Source: Patescibacteria group bacterium (lineage in GTDB: Bacteria; Patescibacteriota; Minisyncoccia; Phycocordibacterales; UBA2100). Taken from it: a stretch of 20,845 nt of DNA. Shown piece by piece: positions 6,837 to 14,259 of this stretch. The notes beneath the pieces are model-generated. The model did no database searches. It saw only the letters and a list, made by a program, of their open reading frames with translations, and was not told where the DNA came from. The translations under genes were made by a program, and so were the position numbers. The stretch lies in NCBI GenBank assembly GCA_024654485.1, contig JANLHO010000033.1:1-20845 (forward strand), in the 5' to 3' direction. Positions within the stretch are counted from its first letter, which is position 1. Every line of letters begins with the position of its first letter.

Positions 6837-7991
6837 TCACCGCCGTATAATTTTTAAGGCCATAAACGCTATTGAAATGAGGAGTAGGAGCGTGATAAGT
6901 GCATCAAGCGGAGTTGTAAATAAGCTCTTGGCCGACAGAATGAGGTTTAGAAGATTGGAGTTTGTTATTGCCGTTGATGGAAGCTTAGGTCTCACCGCAA
7001 CCCTAGGATGTACCTCAGCCACCGCCAACTCAGAAATGAGGTTGGCTCTCGTCAGGGGGCCGAAGTAGCCAACCGGTGGCGAAATGTTATTGGCTGTCTG
7101 ATACTTGGCTACTGCAGCGCGTGTAAGTGGCCCGAAGTACCCATAAGCCACACCGGGTGGTATCGTGAGAAATCCCTTCTCCTCAAGAATGGTCTGGAGA
7201 CTTACGACATCTGCGCCTTCAGCGCCTCTGTCCAGCGACCGTGTAAATGTAGTCGTGGCTTCAGGATAAAGCGCCCTACCGAAATCGGGAGCCGATTCAG
7301 ACGCCGCAGCCTCTGCCGGTATCGCGTCAGTGAATATTACTCGGCGCTTCGGGTAGGTGTCGTTCACGCGGTTCCAAATTCCTTCGCAGGTAATGAGATT
7401 CAGGTGAGCGAGTCCATCCTGTGATGTGAAAACAGGCGTTGCGTCAGAATCTCGATCAAAAAGCTCAATTGCGCGGACTACGAACGCAAGGGTGTCACCC
7501 CTGTCGTCTGTTATATATACCCTGTCGCCTACTTGGATTTTGTCTAAGTTATAGAACACAAACGGCACTCCATTCTCAATGCCAAAGTGTCCGCCAATGA
7601 CCGCACTCCCCACTTGTCCCGGATGAGGACCGAGAGAAAACCATGCAACATTTTTGGAACCGGCCGGTACATCCATTCTCCCATCAGGTGTGATGAGCGC
7701 ATCCTCTATGGCCGAGTCCACTCCGATAGCGGGGACCTTGAGACGAACAGGAAGTCCTTGCGGTATGCCTCCCGGGTCGCGGATATCGGAGTACGCGAGC
7801 GACCCACCGACGCGCCCGGTCAATGGAAACTTAATTATCGGGAACTTCCACCCAAAAAGTTTATCGGCTACAGCTACTTCAGGATTATTTTGTTTTTGCT
7901 GTAGCTCCAGCGAAAGATAGTACAGAGCCCCCGCAATCGCGATAAGAAACGCGCTCGCCAGTAGTACCGTGATTAGAGTCTTTGTCTTCAT
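6837..7991 (-). CDS. Sortase fused to a peptidoglycan-binding domain
   Basis: 384 residues. An N-terminal transmembrane segment (about 6-27) precedes a sortase domain (about 80-225) with His135 in VIGGHFG, Cys202 in LNLITCEG and Arg216/217 in YPKRRVIFTD. A peptidoglycan-binding domain of the PG_binding_1 type follows (about 252-322), with GADVVSLQTILEEKGFL and two copies of GYFGPLTRA. A second hydrophobic helix lies near the C-terminus (about 361-381), followed by a basic end. This is much longer than a typical sortase (about 200-250 residues). The PGB domain may hold the enzyme against the wall near its acceptor. The start overlaps the stop of the FPETG protein by ATGA, which ties enzyme to substrate. 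Confidence 0.92.
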   Translation of the reverse strand: MKTKTLITVLLASAFLIAIAGALYYLSLELQQKQNNPEVAVADKLFGWKFPIIKFPLTGRVGGSLAYSDIRDPGGIPQGLPVRLKVPAIGVDSAIEDALITPDGRMDVPAGSKNVAWFSLGPHPGQVGSAVIGGHFGIENGVPFVFYNLDKIQVGDRVYITDDRGDTLAFVVRAIELFDRDSDATPVFTSQDGLAHLNLITCEGIWNRVNDTYPKRRVIFTDAIPAEAAASESAPDFGRALYPEATTTFTRSLDRGAEGADVVSLQTILEEKGFLTIPPGVAYGYFGPLTRAAVAKYQTANNISPPVGYFGPLTRANLISELAVAEVHPRVAVRPKLPSTAITNSNLLNLILSAKSLFTTPLDALITLLLLISIAFMALKIIRR

Positions 7992-8962
7992 GCTTTTTTA
8001 CCTCTCTTACTTTTCCAAGTTGCAGCGAGAAATATACCGAGTGTCATAAGGACTCCTACCAAGAACGCCCATACGATAACCTTCAGATTGAGACCTGACC
8101 CCGTTTCCGGAAATGCCGGAGCAGATCTCGGGTACTGATCGGGAAATTCCGGAACAGTTCCCACTTCCGGAAAATCCGGAGTATCAACCTCTACGGTAAT
8201 AGTGGCGCTACCAATTGCCCGTAAACCATTCGCGAAAGCAGTCGCGGTAACGGTGTTCGTCGTTGTTTGCTGTAGATGGGTCGTGCAACTATAGATCCAC
8301 ACCTCACTTACATCTAGGAGGCTATTGCCATTTGTATCCCCAAGCCGACCCGACATGGTATTACACTTATCGTCGCTGACAACGACTTCGCTCAATGGCA
8401 CGACGCCGGGATTGTTGACTCTGTATGTAAACGTAATAGGACCTCCTTCGGCGGGCAGGGATAGGGGATAGGCGACCTTGGTTATGTTAACGATACTCAC
8501 GAGTGGCGGTAGTTCATCCGAACCAATAATGACCGTCGCATACGCTTTGTGTGTGGCGAGTATGTTGTTGGCGTATCCCGTCGCGGTCGCAATACTCTCT
8601 GTGGTTTGGGAGAGCTGCATATTGCAGGAATATCGCCATGTTTCGCTAAATCCCAGCTTCCCATCCATATTGTCATCGCCCTCCACAAACGTTATGGGGC
8701 TACATGTGTCATCAACGACTTTCACATCAGTCAACGCTACTTCTGCAAGAAAGTTCTTAACCGCGTATTTGTACAGTACGCTCCCTGCCCCCGAGGGCAG
8801 AGCTAAAGGCTCCGGTACCGATGTGATACCTATCAAAGGAACATGCAACACGCTGGTACTTTCTTGCTGCGCCAAGACACGCTCGGCACTGTATCCGAAT
8901 ACGGATACGACAACTAACATCAGAATATATATTTTTGGTGTATGCATACGGGCAATGTTCAT
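7988..8962 (-). CDS. DUF11-repeat surface protein with FPETG sorting signal
   Basis: 324 residues. A signal peptide (about 1-31) is followed by two DUF11-type beta repeats (about 45-148 and 153-260). Each has a DD-x-C site, an Asp/Asn-rich loop (GDDNMDGKLG, GDTNGNSLLD) and a Y-S-C, so each could hold one disulfide and perhaps calcium. The C-terminus is a textbook sorting signal: FPETG at 284-288, a hydrophobic helix (about 293-315) and a basic tail KSKRGKKA. FPETG is a variant of LPxTG. The gene is joined by ATGA overlap to the sortase-PGB gene, so it is the best candidate substrate in the window. A second in-frame ATG five codons in would also leave a signal peptide. Confidence 0.88.
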   Translation of the reverse strand: MNIARMHTPKIYILMLVVVSVFGYSAERVLAQQESTSVLHVPLIGITSVPEPLALPSGAGSVLYKYAVKNFLAEVALTDVKVVDDTCSPITFVEGDDNMDGKLGFSETWRYSCNMQLSQTTESIATATGYANNILATHKAYATVIIGSDELPPLVSIVNITKVAYPLSLPAEGGPITFTYRVNNPGVVPLSEVVVSDDKCNTMSGRLGDTNGNSLLDVSEVWIYSCTTHLQQTTTNTVTATAFANGLRAIGSATITVEVDTPDFPEVGTVPEFPDQYPRSAPAFPETGSGLNLKVIVWAFLVGVLMTLGIFLAATWKSKRGKKA

Positions 8963-9003
8963 ATTTGCAAGAGTGCCTTCGTGTGTATATTAGCGGAAAT
9001 GCT

Positions 9004-9228
9004 TCAGGCGCGCTTTTTTGTTTTTTTCCCTGCGGACTTGACCTTGGGCTGCATGCCCCTCCATTCGCCGACAATTTTGGCAGCAAAAGCTTTTGCCTTT
9101 TTTTGGTGCTGTTTGCCTTTGGGTCCTAACAGGTAATACGTTCCTGCGCCGGCCACCGCCGCCGCACCGAGTGCCTCCACTGCGCCAAGCGCTCTTCCGC
9201 TATTCTTTTTTACTTTCTTTCTCGTCAT
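9004..9228 (-). CDS. Small YtxH-like membrane protein
   Basis: 74 residues from the ATG at 9228. A basic N-terminus (TRKKVKKNSGR) is followed by one Ala/Gly-rich helix (about 15-33, ALGAAAVAGAGTYYLLG), then PKGKQHQKKAK and a long basic tail ending GKKTKKRA. The glycine-rich helix followed by GPKGK resembles the YtxH family of small membrane proteins, whose function is poorly defined. A longer reading from 9354 would overlap the upstream gene in another frame, so I reject that start. It follows the small membrane protein at 9248-9502 by 19 bases. About 40 bases separate it from the FPETG protein gene. Confidence 0.6.
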   Translation of the reverse strand: MTRKKVKKNSGRALGAVEALGAAAVAGAGTYYLLGPKGKQHQKKAKAFAAKIVGEWRGMQPKVKSAGKKTKKRA

Positions 9229-9247
9229 ATATATGCCATTACGATTA

Positions 9248-9502
9248 CTAATGCCGACTTTTGTATCTTCTTCTCTTCTGGAAAAAGAGTCTGAACACGC
9301 TACTATCCCGGATATCTTCCAGTATTTCTCTGCTTGTATCACCGACCGAATCAATATCTTTTTCCGCTCTTTTCAAGATGCTAGAAAATGAATTGAGCGC
9401 CCGCAGGATGGCGATGGATATGAGTACGGCCAGCACGCCGAGGATGACGAATCCAACCGAGGAGATGAAGAAGAATACCTGGGACTGCAGGACGGCGGTC
9501 AT
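9248..9502 (-). CDS. Small single-helix membrane protein
   Basis: 84 residues. One strong transmembrane helix (about 9-34, VFFFISSVGFVILGVLAVLI) is followed by an amphipathic segment (about 35-68, SSILKRAEKDIDSVGDTSRE) and a very basic end (FFQKRRRYKSRH). The pattern is like DUF948-type small proteins often paired with YtxH-like proteins, as here. It overlaps the stop of the 732-residue surface protein by ATGA. That surface protein ends just after an FPNTG motif with no helix of its own, so this gene could instead be the displaced membrane part of a sorting signal. Confidence 0.65.
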   Translation of the reverse strand: MTAVLQSQVFFFISSVGFVILGVLAVLISIAILRALNSFSSILKRAEKDIDSVGDTSREILEDIRDSSVFRLFFQKRRRYKSRH

Positions 9503-11697
9503 GGAGTACTGCTCCCGCGGGGAGGAAGCCCCGTATTCGGAAATCCGGGAGAACCAACAAGGACGGTAGCGAGGGCGTAGTCTAGAGCGATAAAACCATT
9601 TGCCGCACCTTTAGCCGTAGCAATGTTGCTGGTTGAAATCGGAACATTCGCTTGACAGGTATACGTCCACGACTCTCCGGTGTCGAGCAAATTGTCGCTA
9701 TTTGTATCGCCCGAGATACGAGCAACCGAAGCGCATTTGTCGTCAGTGACAGTCACATCATGCATTGCGACCGCACCTGGATTTGTGACGGTGTATGTAT
9801 ATGTGACATTCCCACCTCCAAATGGAAACGGGGTTAAGCGGCTCGGCACTTTGACGATGTTGATGAGAGGGGGAAGCAGTCCCGTATCTGGGAGACCCGG
9901 TACTACTCCTACAACAACGGTAGCGAGCGCGGTATCGTACGCATCATGCCCGTTGGCCTGACCGTGAGCGGTGGCGGTATTAGTAACGGTTTCTGAAACC
10001 GTCTGTATACAGCGATATGTCCAAGCTTCATCAAGGTCTAGCTTTGAATCGCCGTTGATATCGCCTGAAACAAACGTTACCGCAGTACACGTATCATCTT
10101 TTACCCATACGCCGATCATTGGAACCGTCCCTATATTTGTTGCCGTGTATATATACGCGACGGATCCCGGTCCTGCCGGCAAAGCTAACGGTGTCGGCAC
10201 TTTTGTAACTTTGATAAGCGGCAGTGGTGCAAAACTTCCACCGCTGCCGCCTGACGCTGCCGCCGGTGCGGGTGGTGGAATGTCGGTGTTGATGACGGTA
10301 CATATCTTATCCTCTCCGGCAGCGAGCGTGAACGTGCCTCCCACGCAATCCAAGCCGAACGTCTGCGTATATGTTGGGAGAGAAGGATGCGCAGCCTCGG
10401 TTACGATGTATGCCCCTGCCGATAGCGTGTAAAGCGCTCCGGGCGTGGTCGCCCCGGCAAGCGGAGACCCCGTTACATCCAATGTAGACGTAGCGCTCTT
10501 TACGTGGATGAGAAAATCGGAAGGAACTGCGGTACCGCTCACATTAATAACCGACTTGATGATGTGCAGGGTGGCGGAAGCGGGCGGGGTGTCATCATTC
10601 GTGATCGTACACGTGTAGGTAGCGCCTGATACTGCACTTGCGATCGTGCAGTCGCTACTCGCGCTTGTGCCGTACCCGGCAGGGCCGCCGCTCTCGGCGA
10701 CGCTGTATGCCTTACCTGCCTGCAGAGTGTATGCGGTACCGGGTGATTCAGCACCTGCGGCGCTACCTGTACCGCTTCCGCCGTTGGACGAGCTGACGGT
10801 GAGCGTCCAGGCACTTGCGGTGGATGTCCCGACATTGTCGTTGACTACATGCTTAATGACATTGAGAGTAGCCGGAGCGGCGGGAGGGATACTGATCGTG
10901 TTGGAATCTGTCGTGATGGTGTGTCCAAATGCCAAGAGCCTTCCTGACATGTGGACAAAATGTCCCACATTGATACCGGTGGAACCAAGTTCGTCAGCAA
11001 TTATAGTTCCCACGAATGTGGGCGTAGCCGAGGTAGAGGAGTTTGCTCCCAGTGAGGCGAGGCCACCGGGAGTCCAAAATACATTGGACGCGAGGGCGCC
11101 GTTTGCCAAGGCGACGAGGGAATTGGCTCCTGTCGTAAGTGGTCCACCCGATCTGAATATCCACACGTTGCCGCCGTCGCCGCCGGGAGCAGTCAGGTCA
11201 AGGGTCACTGTCGTGGACAAGGTTATGTCCATTGCTCCACTACTTTCGTAACAACCGGGAGGGAATACCCCTGGAGGATTTGTTCCGATAATTATCGCGT
11301 CCAGAGCAACGTCGGTGCCAATAGGCGTACAAGATTCAGCGTTCAGGTCCGCCAAAGCAGATGCTTGATCCAGCCCGACCTGAGTAGGGCACGGCACTGT
11401 AGCTTCGGTCAATGGCGTAATCGTTACGCCATTGATGGATATTGGCGCTGTGTCTGGAGCTGTCGTGTAACAAACATCTCCTGTGATAGCAGTTTCCAAC
11501 CCGGCGTTCAGGCTGTTGGTCCATGTGTCGGAAACGATGGCATACGTGTTAGAGGTGAGAAGGGCCGCAGCTGCCGCACTGACCTGCGACTCTGCCGGCA
11601 CGGTACTCCCCAACTTTCCGGACCACCACACGGCGAGCACGATGATGAAGAGAGCGATGAAGCCGATGATGAGAATGTTCTTTGGTATTGAAGTCAT
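9499..11697 (-). CDS. DUF3494 / SpaA-like / DUF11 surface protein with FPNTG end
   Basis: 732 residues. An N-terminal helix (about 8-26) acts as signal or anchor. A DUF3494 (ice-binding-like) beta-helix domain spans about 40-270, with GNVWIFRSGGPLTTG, ASNVFWT, FVGTIIA and GRLLAFGHTITT. Two prealbumin/SpaA-like domains follow (about 276-370 and 375-470), each with a paired-Cys end (DCTIASAVSGATYTCTITND; DCVGG with ICTVINTD). Two DUF11 repeats come next (about 490-605 and 610-715), with the same DD-x-C and Y-x-C sites as the FPETG protein. The protein stops nine residues after FPNTG (719-723) with no hydrophobic helix or basic tail, so it lacks a standard sorting signal. SpaA-like modules plus sortases recall pilus loci. 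Adhesion is more likely than true ice binding, and that is inference. Confidence 0.85.
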   Translation of the reverse strand: MTSIPKNILIIGFIALFIIVLAVWWSGKLGSTVPAESQVSAAAAALLTSNTYAIVSDTWTNSLNAGLETAITGDVCYTTAPDTAPISINGVTITPLTEATVPCPTQVGLDQASALADLNAESCTPIGTDVALDAIIIGTNPPGVFPPGCYESSGAMDITLSTTVTLDLTAPGGDGGNVWIFRSGGPLTTGANSLVALANGALASNVFWTPGGLASLGANSSTSATPTFVGTIIADELGSTGINVGHFVHMSGRLLAFGHTITTDSNTISIPPAAPATLNVIKHVVNDNVGTSTASAWTLTVSSSNGGSGTGSAAGAESPGTAYTLQAGKAYSVAESGGPAGYGTSASSDCTIASAVSGATYTCTITNDDTPPASATLHIIKSVINVSGTAVPSDFLIHVKSATSTLDVTGSPLAGATTPGALYTLSAGAYIVTEAAHPSLPTYTQTFGLDCVGGTFTLAAGEDKICTVINTDIPPPAPAAASGGSGGSFAPLPLIKVTKVPTPLALPAGPGSVAYIYTATNIGTVPMIGVWVKDDTCTAVTFVSGDINGDSKLDLDEAWTYRCIQTVSETVTNTATAHGQANGHDAYDTALATVVVGVVPGLPDTGLLPPLINIVKVPSRLTPFPFGGGNVTYTYTVTNPGAVAMHDVTVTDDKCASVARISGDTNSDNLLDTGESWTYTCQANVPISTSNIATAKGAANGFIALDYALATVLVGSPGFPNTGLPPRGSSTP

Positions 11698-11720
11698 ATT
11701 TGAGCATTACAATGTCCTGT

Positions 11721-12995
11721 CTAGTAATGTGCGCTCAAGTACGCTCTAGTTATAGGGCCGAAATTGCCAAGTGCAGGAGCGATTCCTACATTGGCCTGGA
11801 ATTCAGCAAGCGCTGCGCGGGTGAGGTCGCCGAAGTAGGAGGTCGCGCCAACCCGTGCGAGAGCCTGCGCGGCAGAGCCCTGATTTTGCGAGATCAAGAA
11901 TTGCTGAAGAACCTCTACATCGCTATCGGTATCCCCTTTGTAAAGATTCACCGTGATAGAGCGAACACCTCCAGAAGAGGCGGAATCGCTCTGCTGTCGC
12001 GCCAACTGGAGTGACTGCAAGATTGCCGACAATTCGCTGATTTGCAACAGCAGGCCAGGGATTCTTGGGTCTGAAGATACCGAGGTTGAAGTTTGCGTTT
12101 GATTTGCGGGCGTTGAAGTTTGTGTTTGCGTTTGTGTCGGAGTGGGTGTCGGAGTGGGTGTCGGGGTTACGGGGGTTGATTGTCCTGAATCTGCTTGCGG
12201 TGGGTCTGCTTGCCCTGAGTCCGTTGAAGTGGTAGAGCCCGAAGAAGGCACGGTAACAGCGCTTGCGTCCAAAGTCACTGCCGCCTGCGCCAATGCTCGG
12301 CCGTTCAGTGTTGCGCCCGTATTGAGCACAATCGTTGTTTGATCCAAGATATTTCCATTAAAGACGGCCGTAGTGCCAATGGTCGTTTGCCCGGCTACAA
12401 CCCAAAAGATATTACTAGCCTGCGCTCCGCCTGCGAGAACTATTTTCGCTGCAGAACTAACATCTAGACCTTGTGCTATCTGGAAGATCCACACGTCGTC
12501 CGCGCCGCCGGAGAGCGTGACATCTACAGGAATCGTAACGCCGGTACCCCATTTGTATACACTTGGTGCGAGAGTGAGTCCGCCGATATTTCCTGCGCCA
12601 AGTTCAGTGACATCGGGCGCTCGCCCTGCTGCATCGGTGTAAGCATTTTGCATATCTAGTACGGCTGTAGTCAGATTCGCAGGCGTCGGATCCGCATAGC
12701 CGGGAGCGTATACCTTTCCGGTTACCATGGCCGATGTGGAGAATGCGCCAGCCGCAGGAAGCGTCAGTGCAAATCCGGTTATGTATGTCGCAGCTGCCGG
12801 ACTAAGTCCCAGATCGCCGACAACGGATGTAGATCCGGTGGTAGAGATGCCTGTTTTCGCGAGGATTACAAAATTACCCGCTGTTCCTAGATTTACTGCC
12901 GCGGGGCCAGCCGCAAGTGCTGTCATGGGCCCCGCAAGACCGAGTACAAAAGAGGCGACCGTTACGACTGCTGAAGCTTTATTGAATATTTTCAT
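11721..12995 (-). CDS. Ice-binding-like (DUF3494) protein with peptidoglycan-binding domain
   Basis: 424 residues. The signal peptide ends near ALAAG (about 29). A full DUF3494 domain spans about 34-252 (VNLGTAGNFVILAKTGIST, GDLGLSPA, DDVWIFQIAQGL, ASNIFWVVAGQTTIG, FNGNILDQTTI, GRALAQAAVTLD). A low-complexity Pro/Thr/Gln linker (about 253-312) and a short coiled coil lead to a PG_binding_1 domain (about 350-424; DSDVEVLQQFLISQ, GYFG-like YFGDLTRAAL and NFGPITRAYL). It would be exported and held noncovalently to peptidoglycan. DUF3494 proteins include antifreeze proteins and many adhesins. It heads the minus-strand island, with the 732-residue protein only 23 bases downstream. Confidence 0.88.
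   Translation of the reverse strand: MKIFNKASAVVTVASFVLGLAGPMTALAAGPAAVNLGTAGNFVILAKTGISTTGSTSVVGDLGLSPAAATYITGFALTLPAAGAFSTSAMVTGKVYAPGYADPTPANLTTAVLDMQNAYTDAAGRAPDVTELGAGNIGGLTLAPSVYKWGTGVTIPVDVTLSGGADDVWIFQIAQGLDVSSAAKIVLAGGAQASNIFWVVAGQTTIGTTAVFNGNILDQTTIVLNTGATLNGRALAQAAVTLDASAVTVPSSGSTTSTDSGQADPPQADSGQSTPVTPTPTPTPTPTQTQTQTSTPANQTQTSTSVSSDPRIPGLLLQISELSAILQSLQLARQQSDSASSGGVRSITVNLYKGDTDSDVEVLQQFLISQNQGSAAQALARVGATSYFGDLTRAALAEFQANVGIAPALGNFGPITRAYLSAHY
12134..12169 (+). repeat. 12-bp tandem repeat coding for a Pro-Thr linker
   Basis: Two perfect copies of a 12-base unit (12134-12145, 12146-12157) and one imperfect copy (12158-12169) lie inside the DUF3494-PGB gene and encode the PTPTPTPT run. 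The flanking bases give a QTQTQT run. A change in copy number would keep the frame and alter linker length. Confidence 0.7.
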
Positions 12996-13003
12996 ACATT
13001 ATT

Positions 13004-13009
13004 TCTATA
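13004..13009 (-). promoter_or_regulatory. Possible -10 box upstream of the DUF3494-PGB gene
   Basis: TATAGA lies 8 bases upstream of the ATG at 12995. A transcript starting at the usual distance would have almost no leader. No Shine-Dalgarno sequence is seen. The -35 region is not recognisable. Confidence 0.3.
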
Positions 13010-13337
13010 AAGGGTATTAAGGACCCTATATACAGACACTAAAACAACGGAACAGATAGATTCCGTACCCTTACTAATTGGCTTGAGTTGCCTTGATAAT
13101 CGGAGAAACCGAGGAGGTTCGAGACCTTCGTTGCTCCAAGTTTACCACCTTCCCCTTCTCAACAACCTGGAAAAATCCGCTATTGTGGATAAGTTTTAAG
13201 TTATCAACTCCAATATCTCGGCGAGGCTCTGAACTCCGTGGGGCTTCGGCATCATTGAGTTCTATCGCGCATGCGGTCTTGCCCGTAGCCGAGGCGGTAG
13301 TATGATTATTGTACTATCAAATTAATCTCTAAAGAAT
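13010..13337. other. Intergenic region between divergent genes
   Basis: About 330 bases with no convincing gene. It separates the minus-strand surface island from the plus-strand DUF5652 gene and must hold promoters for both. I see a TACTAT that could be a -10 at 13312-13317, 20 bases before the DUF5652 ATG, and one exact DnaA-box consensus (complement of TTATCCACA) at 13184-13192 followed by a near match at 13201-13209. A 70-residue frame at 13093-13305 has no recognisable composition, and I do not call it. Confidence 0.5.
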
Positions 13338-13616
13338 ATGAACTATTTTGAAATGGGTCAGGGAATGATGGGATTCGGTCTTTCTACGCCCGGCTTCGTG
13401 GGGTTTTGGCTTATCGTGATACTGGCGTGGAGTCTGGCGTGGAAAGGTCTCGCGCTCTGGCGCGCAGCTAAGCGCGGCGAGAAGATATGGTTTATCGTAT
13501 TCCTGCTCGTCAATACGCTCGGCATTTTGGAGATAGTCTATCTATTCTTCGTCACCGGAGCCAAGCTGTCGGATTTCAAGCTGCCCAGCTCGCCAAGCGA
13601 GCCGAAGAGTGAATAG
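13338..13616 (+). CDS. DUF5652-family two-helix membrane protein
   Basis: 92 residues with two transmembrane helices (about 19-41 and 50-72). The phrases WKGLALWRAAKRGEKIWFIV and LLVNTLGILEIVYLF match the DUF5652 family as I remember it. This family consists of short membrane proteins found in many CPR and some other genomes, with no assigned function. The C-terminal tail is hydrophilic (KLPSSPSEPKSE). A weak purine-rich stretch (TAAAGA) precedes the ATG. It is the only plus-strand gene before recG and stands alone. Confidence 0.75.
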   Translation: MNYFEMGQGMMGFGLSTPGFVGFWLIVILAWSLAWKGLALWRAAKRGEKIWFIVFLLVNTLGILEIVYLFFVTGAKLSDFKLPSSPSEPKSE

Positions 13617-13682
13617 CGCGCCTAAAACCTCTGTGGCGCGTAGCCGACTCGGCGCACTCCCCTGCGACCGGCCGGACATGCT

Positions 13683-14018
13683 CTAGATAATCTGGTGGAT
13701 GAGCCAAACGAGTATTGAGAGTACGACAGCGCCCAGAAGCGCCGGCCAGAATCCCACCACGACGAATCCGGGGACGACATACGACATCGCCCAGAAGAGG
13801 AGCGCATTGAGAATGAAAGAGAAAAGCCCGAACGTGATTATCGTTATGGGCAGAGTAAGTAGCGCAAGCACGGGGCGTATCACCGCTACGATAACCGACC
13901 ATACCAGTGCGACGAGAAGAGTCGTCTCCCACCCGCCGGTGATGTGGACGCCGGGGACGATGTTGACCGTAAGCATCACGGCCACGATGACTCCCAGATA
14001 ACGCAGTATCGTATTCAT
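13683..14018 (-). CDS. Phage-holin-4-like / YvlD-type membrane protein
   Basis: 111 residues with four hydrophobic helices filling nearly the whole protein. The opening (LRYLGVIVAVMLTVNIVPGV), the middle VIRPVLALLTLPITIITFGLF with NALLFW, and the closing helix match the phage_holin_4_2/YvlD family of bacterial membrane proteins. Despite the family name, most members are ordinary chromosomal genes of unknown role, and nothing here suggests a prophage. Its ATG lies 6 bases after a consensus TATAAT, so the mRNA may be leaderless. It converges on the DUF5652 gene, with about 66 bases between the stops. Confidence 0.82.
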   Translation of the reverse strand: MNTILRYLGVIVAVMLTVNIVPGVHITGGWETTLLVALVWSVIVAVIRPVLALLTLPITIITFGLFSFILNALLFWAMSYVVPGFVVVGFWPALLGAVVLSILVWLIHQII

Positions 14019-14024
14019 GTGGAC

Positions 14025-14030
14025 ATTATA
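14025..14030 (-). promoter_or_regulatory. Consensus -10 box giving a probable leaderless mRNA
   Basis: TATAAT is separated from the ATG at 14018 by 6 bases (GTCCAC), so transcription starting 7 bases downstream would begin at the A of the ATG. The recG gene has the same arrangement. No -35 consensus is found at 17 bases. Confidence 0.5.
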
Positions 14031-14063
14031 GTATCACGCCTGAATCTTTAGCCCGCATATATG

Positions 14064-14095
14064 AAAAGACCCCGCAGCGAGCTGCGGGGTCTTTT
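14064..14095 (-). terminator. Strong intrinsic terminator (works on either strand)
   Basis: A perfect 14-base stem (14064-14077 with 14082-14095) has a 4-base loop CGAG, a GC-rich core and A/T ends, so either strand gives a T run after the stem. It lies 2 bases past the stop of the 53-residue acidic protein and would end that transcript before the holin-like gene promoter. Confidence 0.88.
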
Positions 14096-14097
14096 GG

Positions 14098-14259
14098 CTA
14101 TTCCCACTTATCGTCGTCAGTGTCGGCTGCGTCCGCATCGTCGCCTGAGTCGCCATCGTCCGTGTCCCCGTCTTTGTCTTCGTCCTCATCTGCCGCCTCA
14201 TCAATAACGCCGCTCGCAACCCCTCCACTATCCAAATCGTCATCGTCGTAATACGACAT
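14098..14259 (-). CDS. Short highly acidic protein (53 residues)
   Basis: The minus-strand frame from an ATG at 14259 to a TAG at 14098 encodes 53 residues. About 22 are Asp and 5 are Glu (MSYYDDDDLDSGG at the start, runs such as DEDEDKDGDTDDGD, ending DDDKWE). It is predicted to be disordered with a strongly negative charge. It has its own terminator directly after the stop, which supports a real transcription unit. I do not know a named family, though similar short Asp-rich proteins are common in CPR genomes. It could bind cations or basic proteins. That is speculation. Another frame over the same DNA (14034-14243) reads through the terminator and is rejected. Confidence 0.6.
   Translation of the reverse strand: MSYYDDDDLDSGGVASGVIDEAADEDEDKDGDTDDGDSGDDADAADTDDDKWE

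Noticed and set aside
10646..11251. Plus-strand frame of 201 codons
   Set aside because: It is antisense to the DUF3494 and SpaA-like part of the 732-residue protein. Its low-complexity Pro/Val/Ala composition reflects that gene.
13683..14018. Prophage lysis gene
   Set aside because: The holin-4-like family is mostly chromosomal. No endolysin, terminase, capsid or integrase gene is present in the window.
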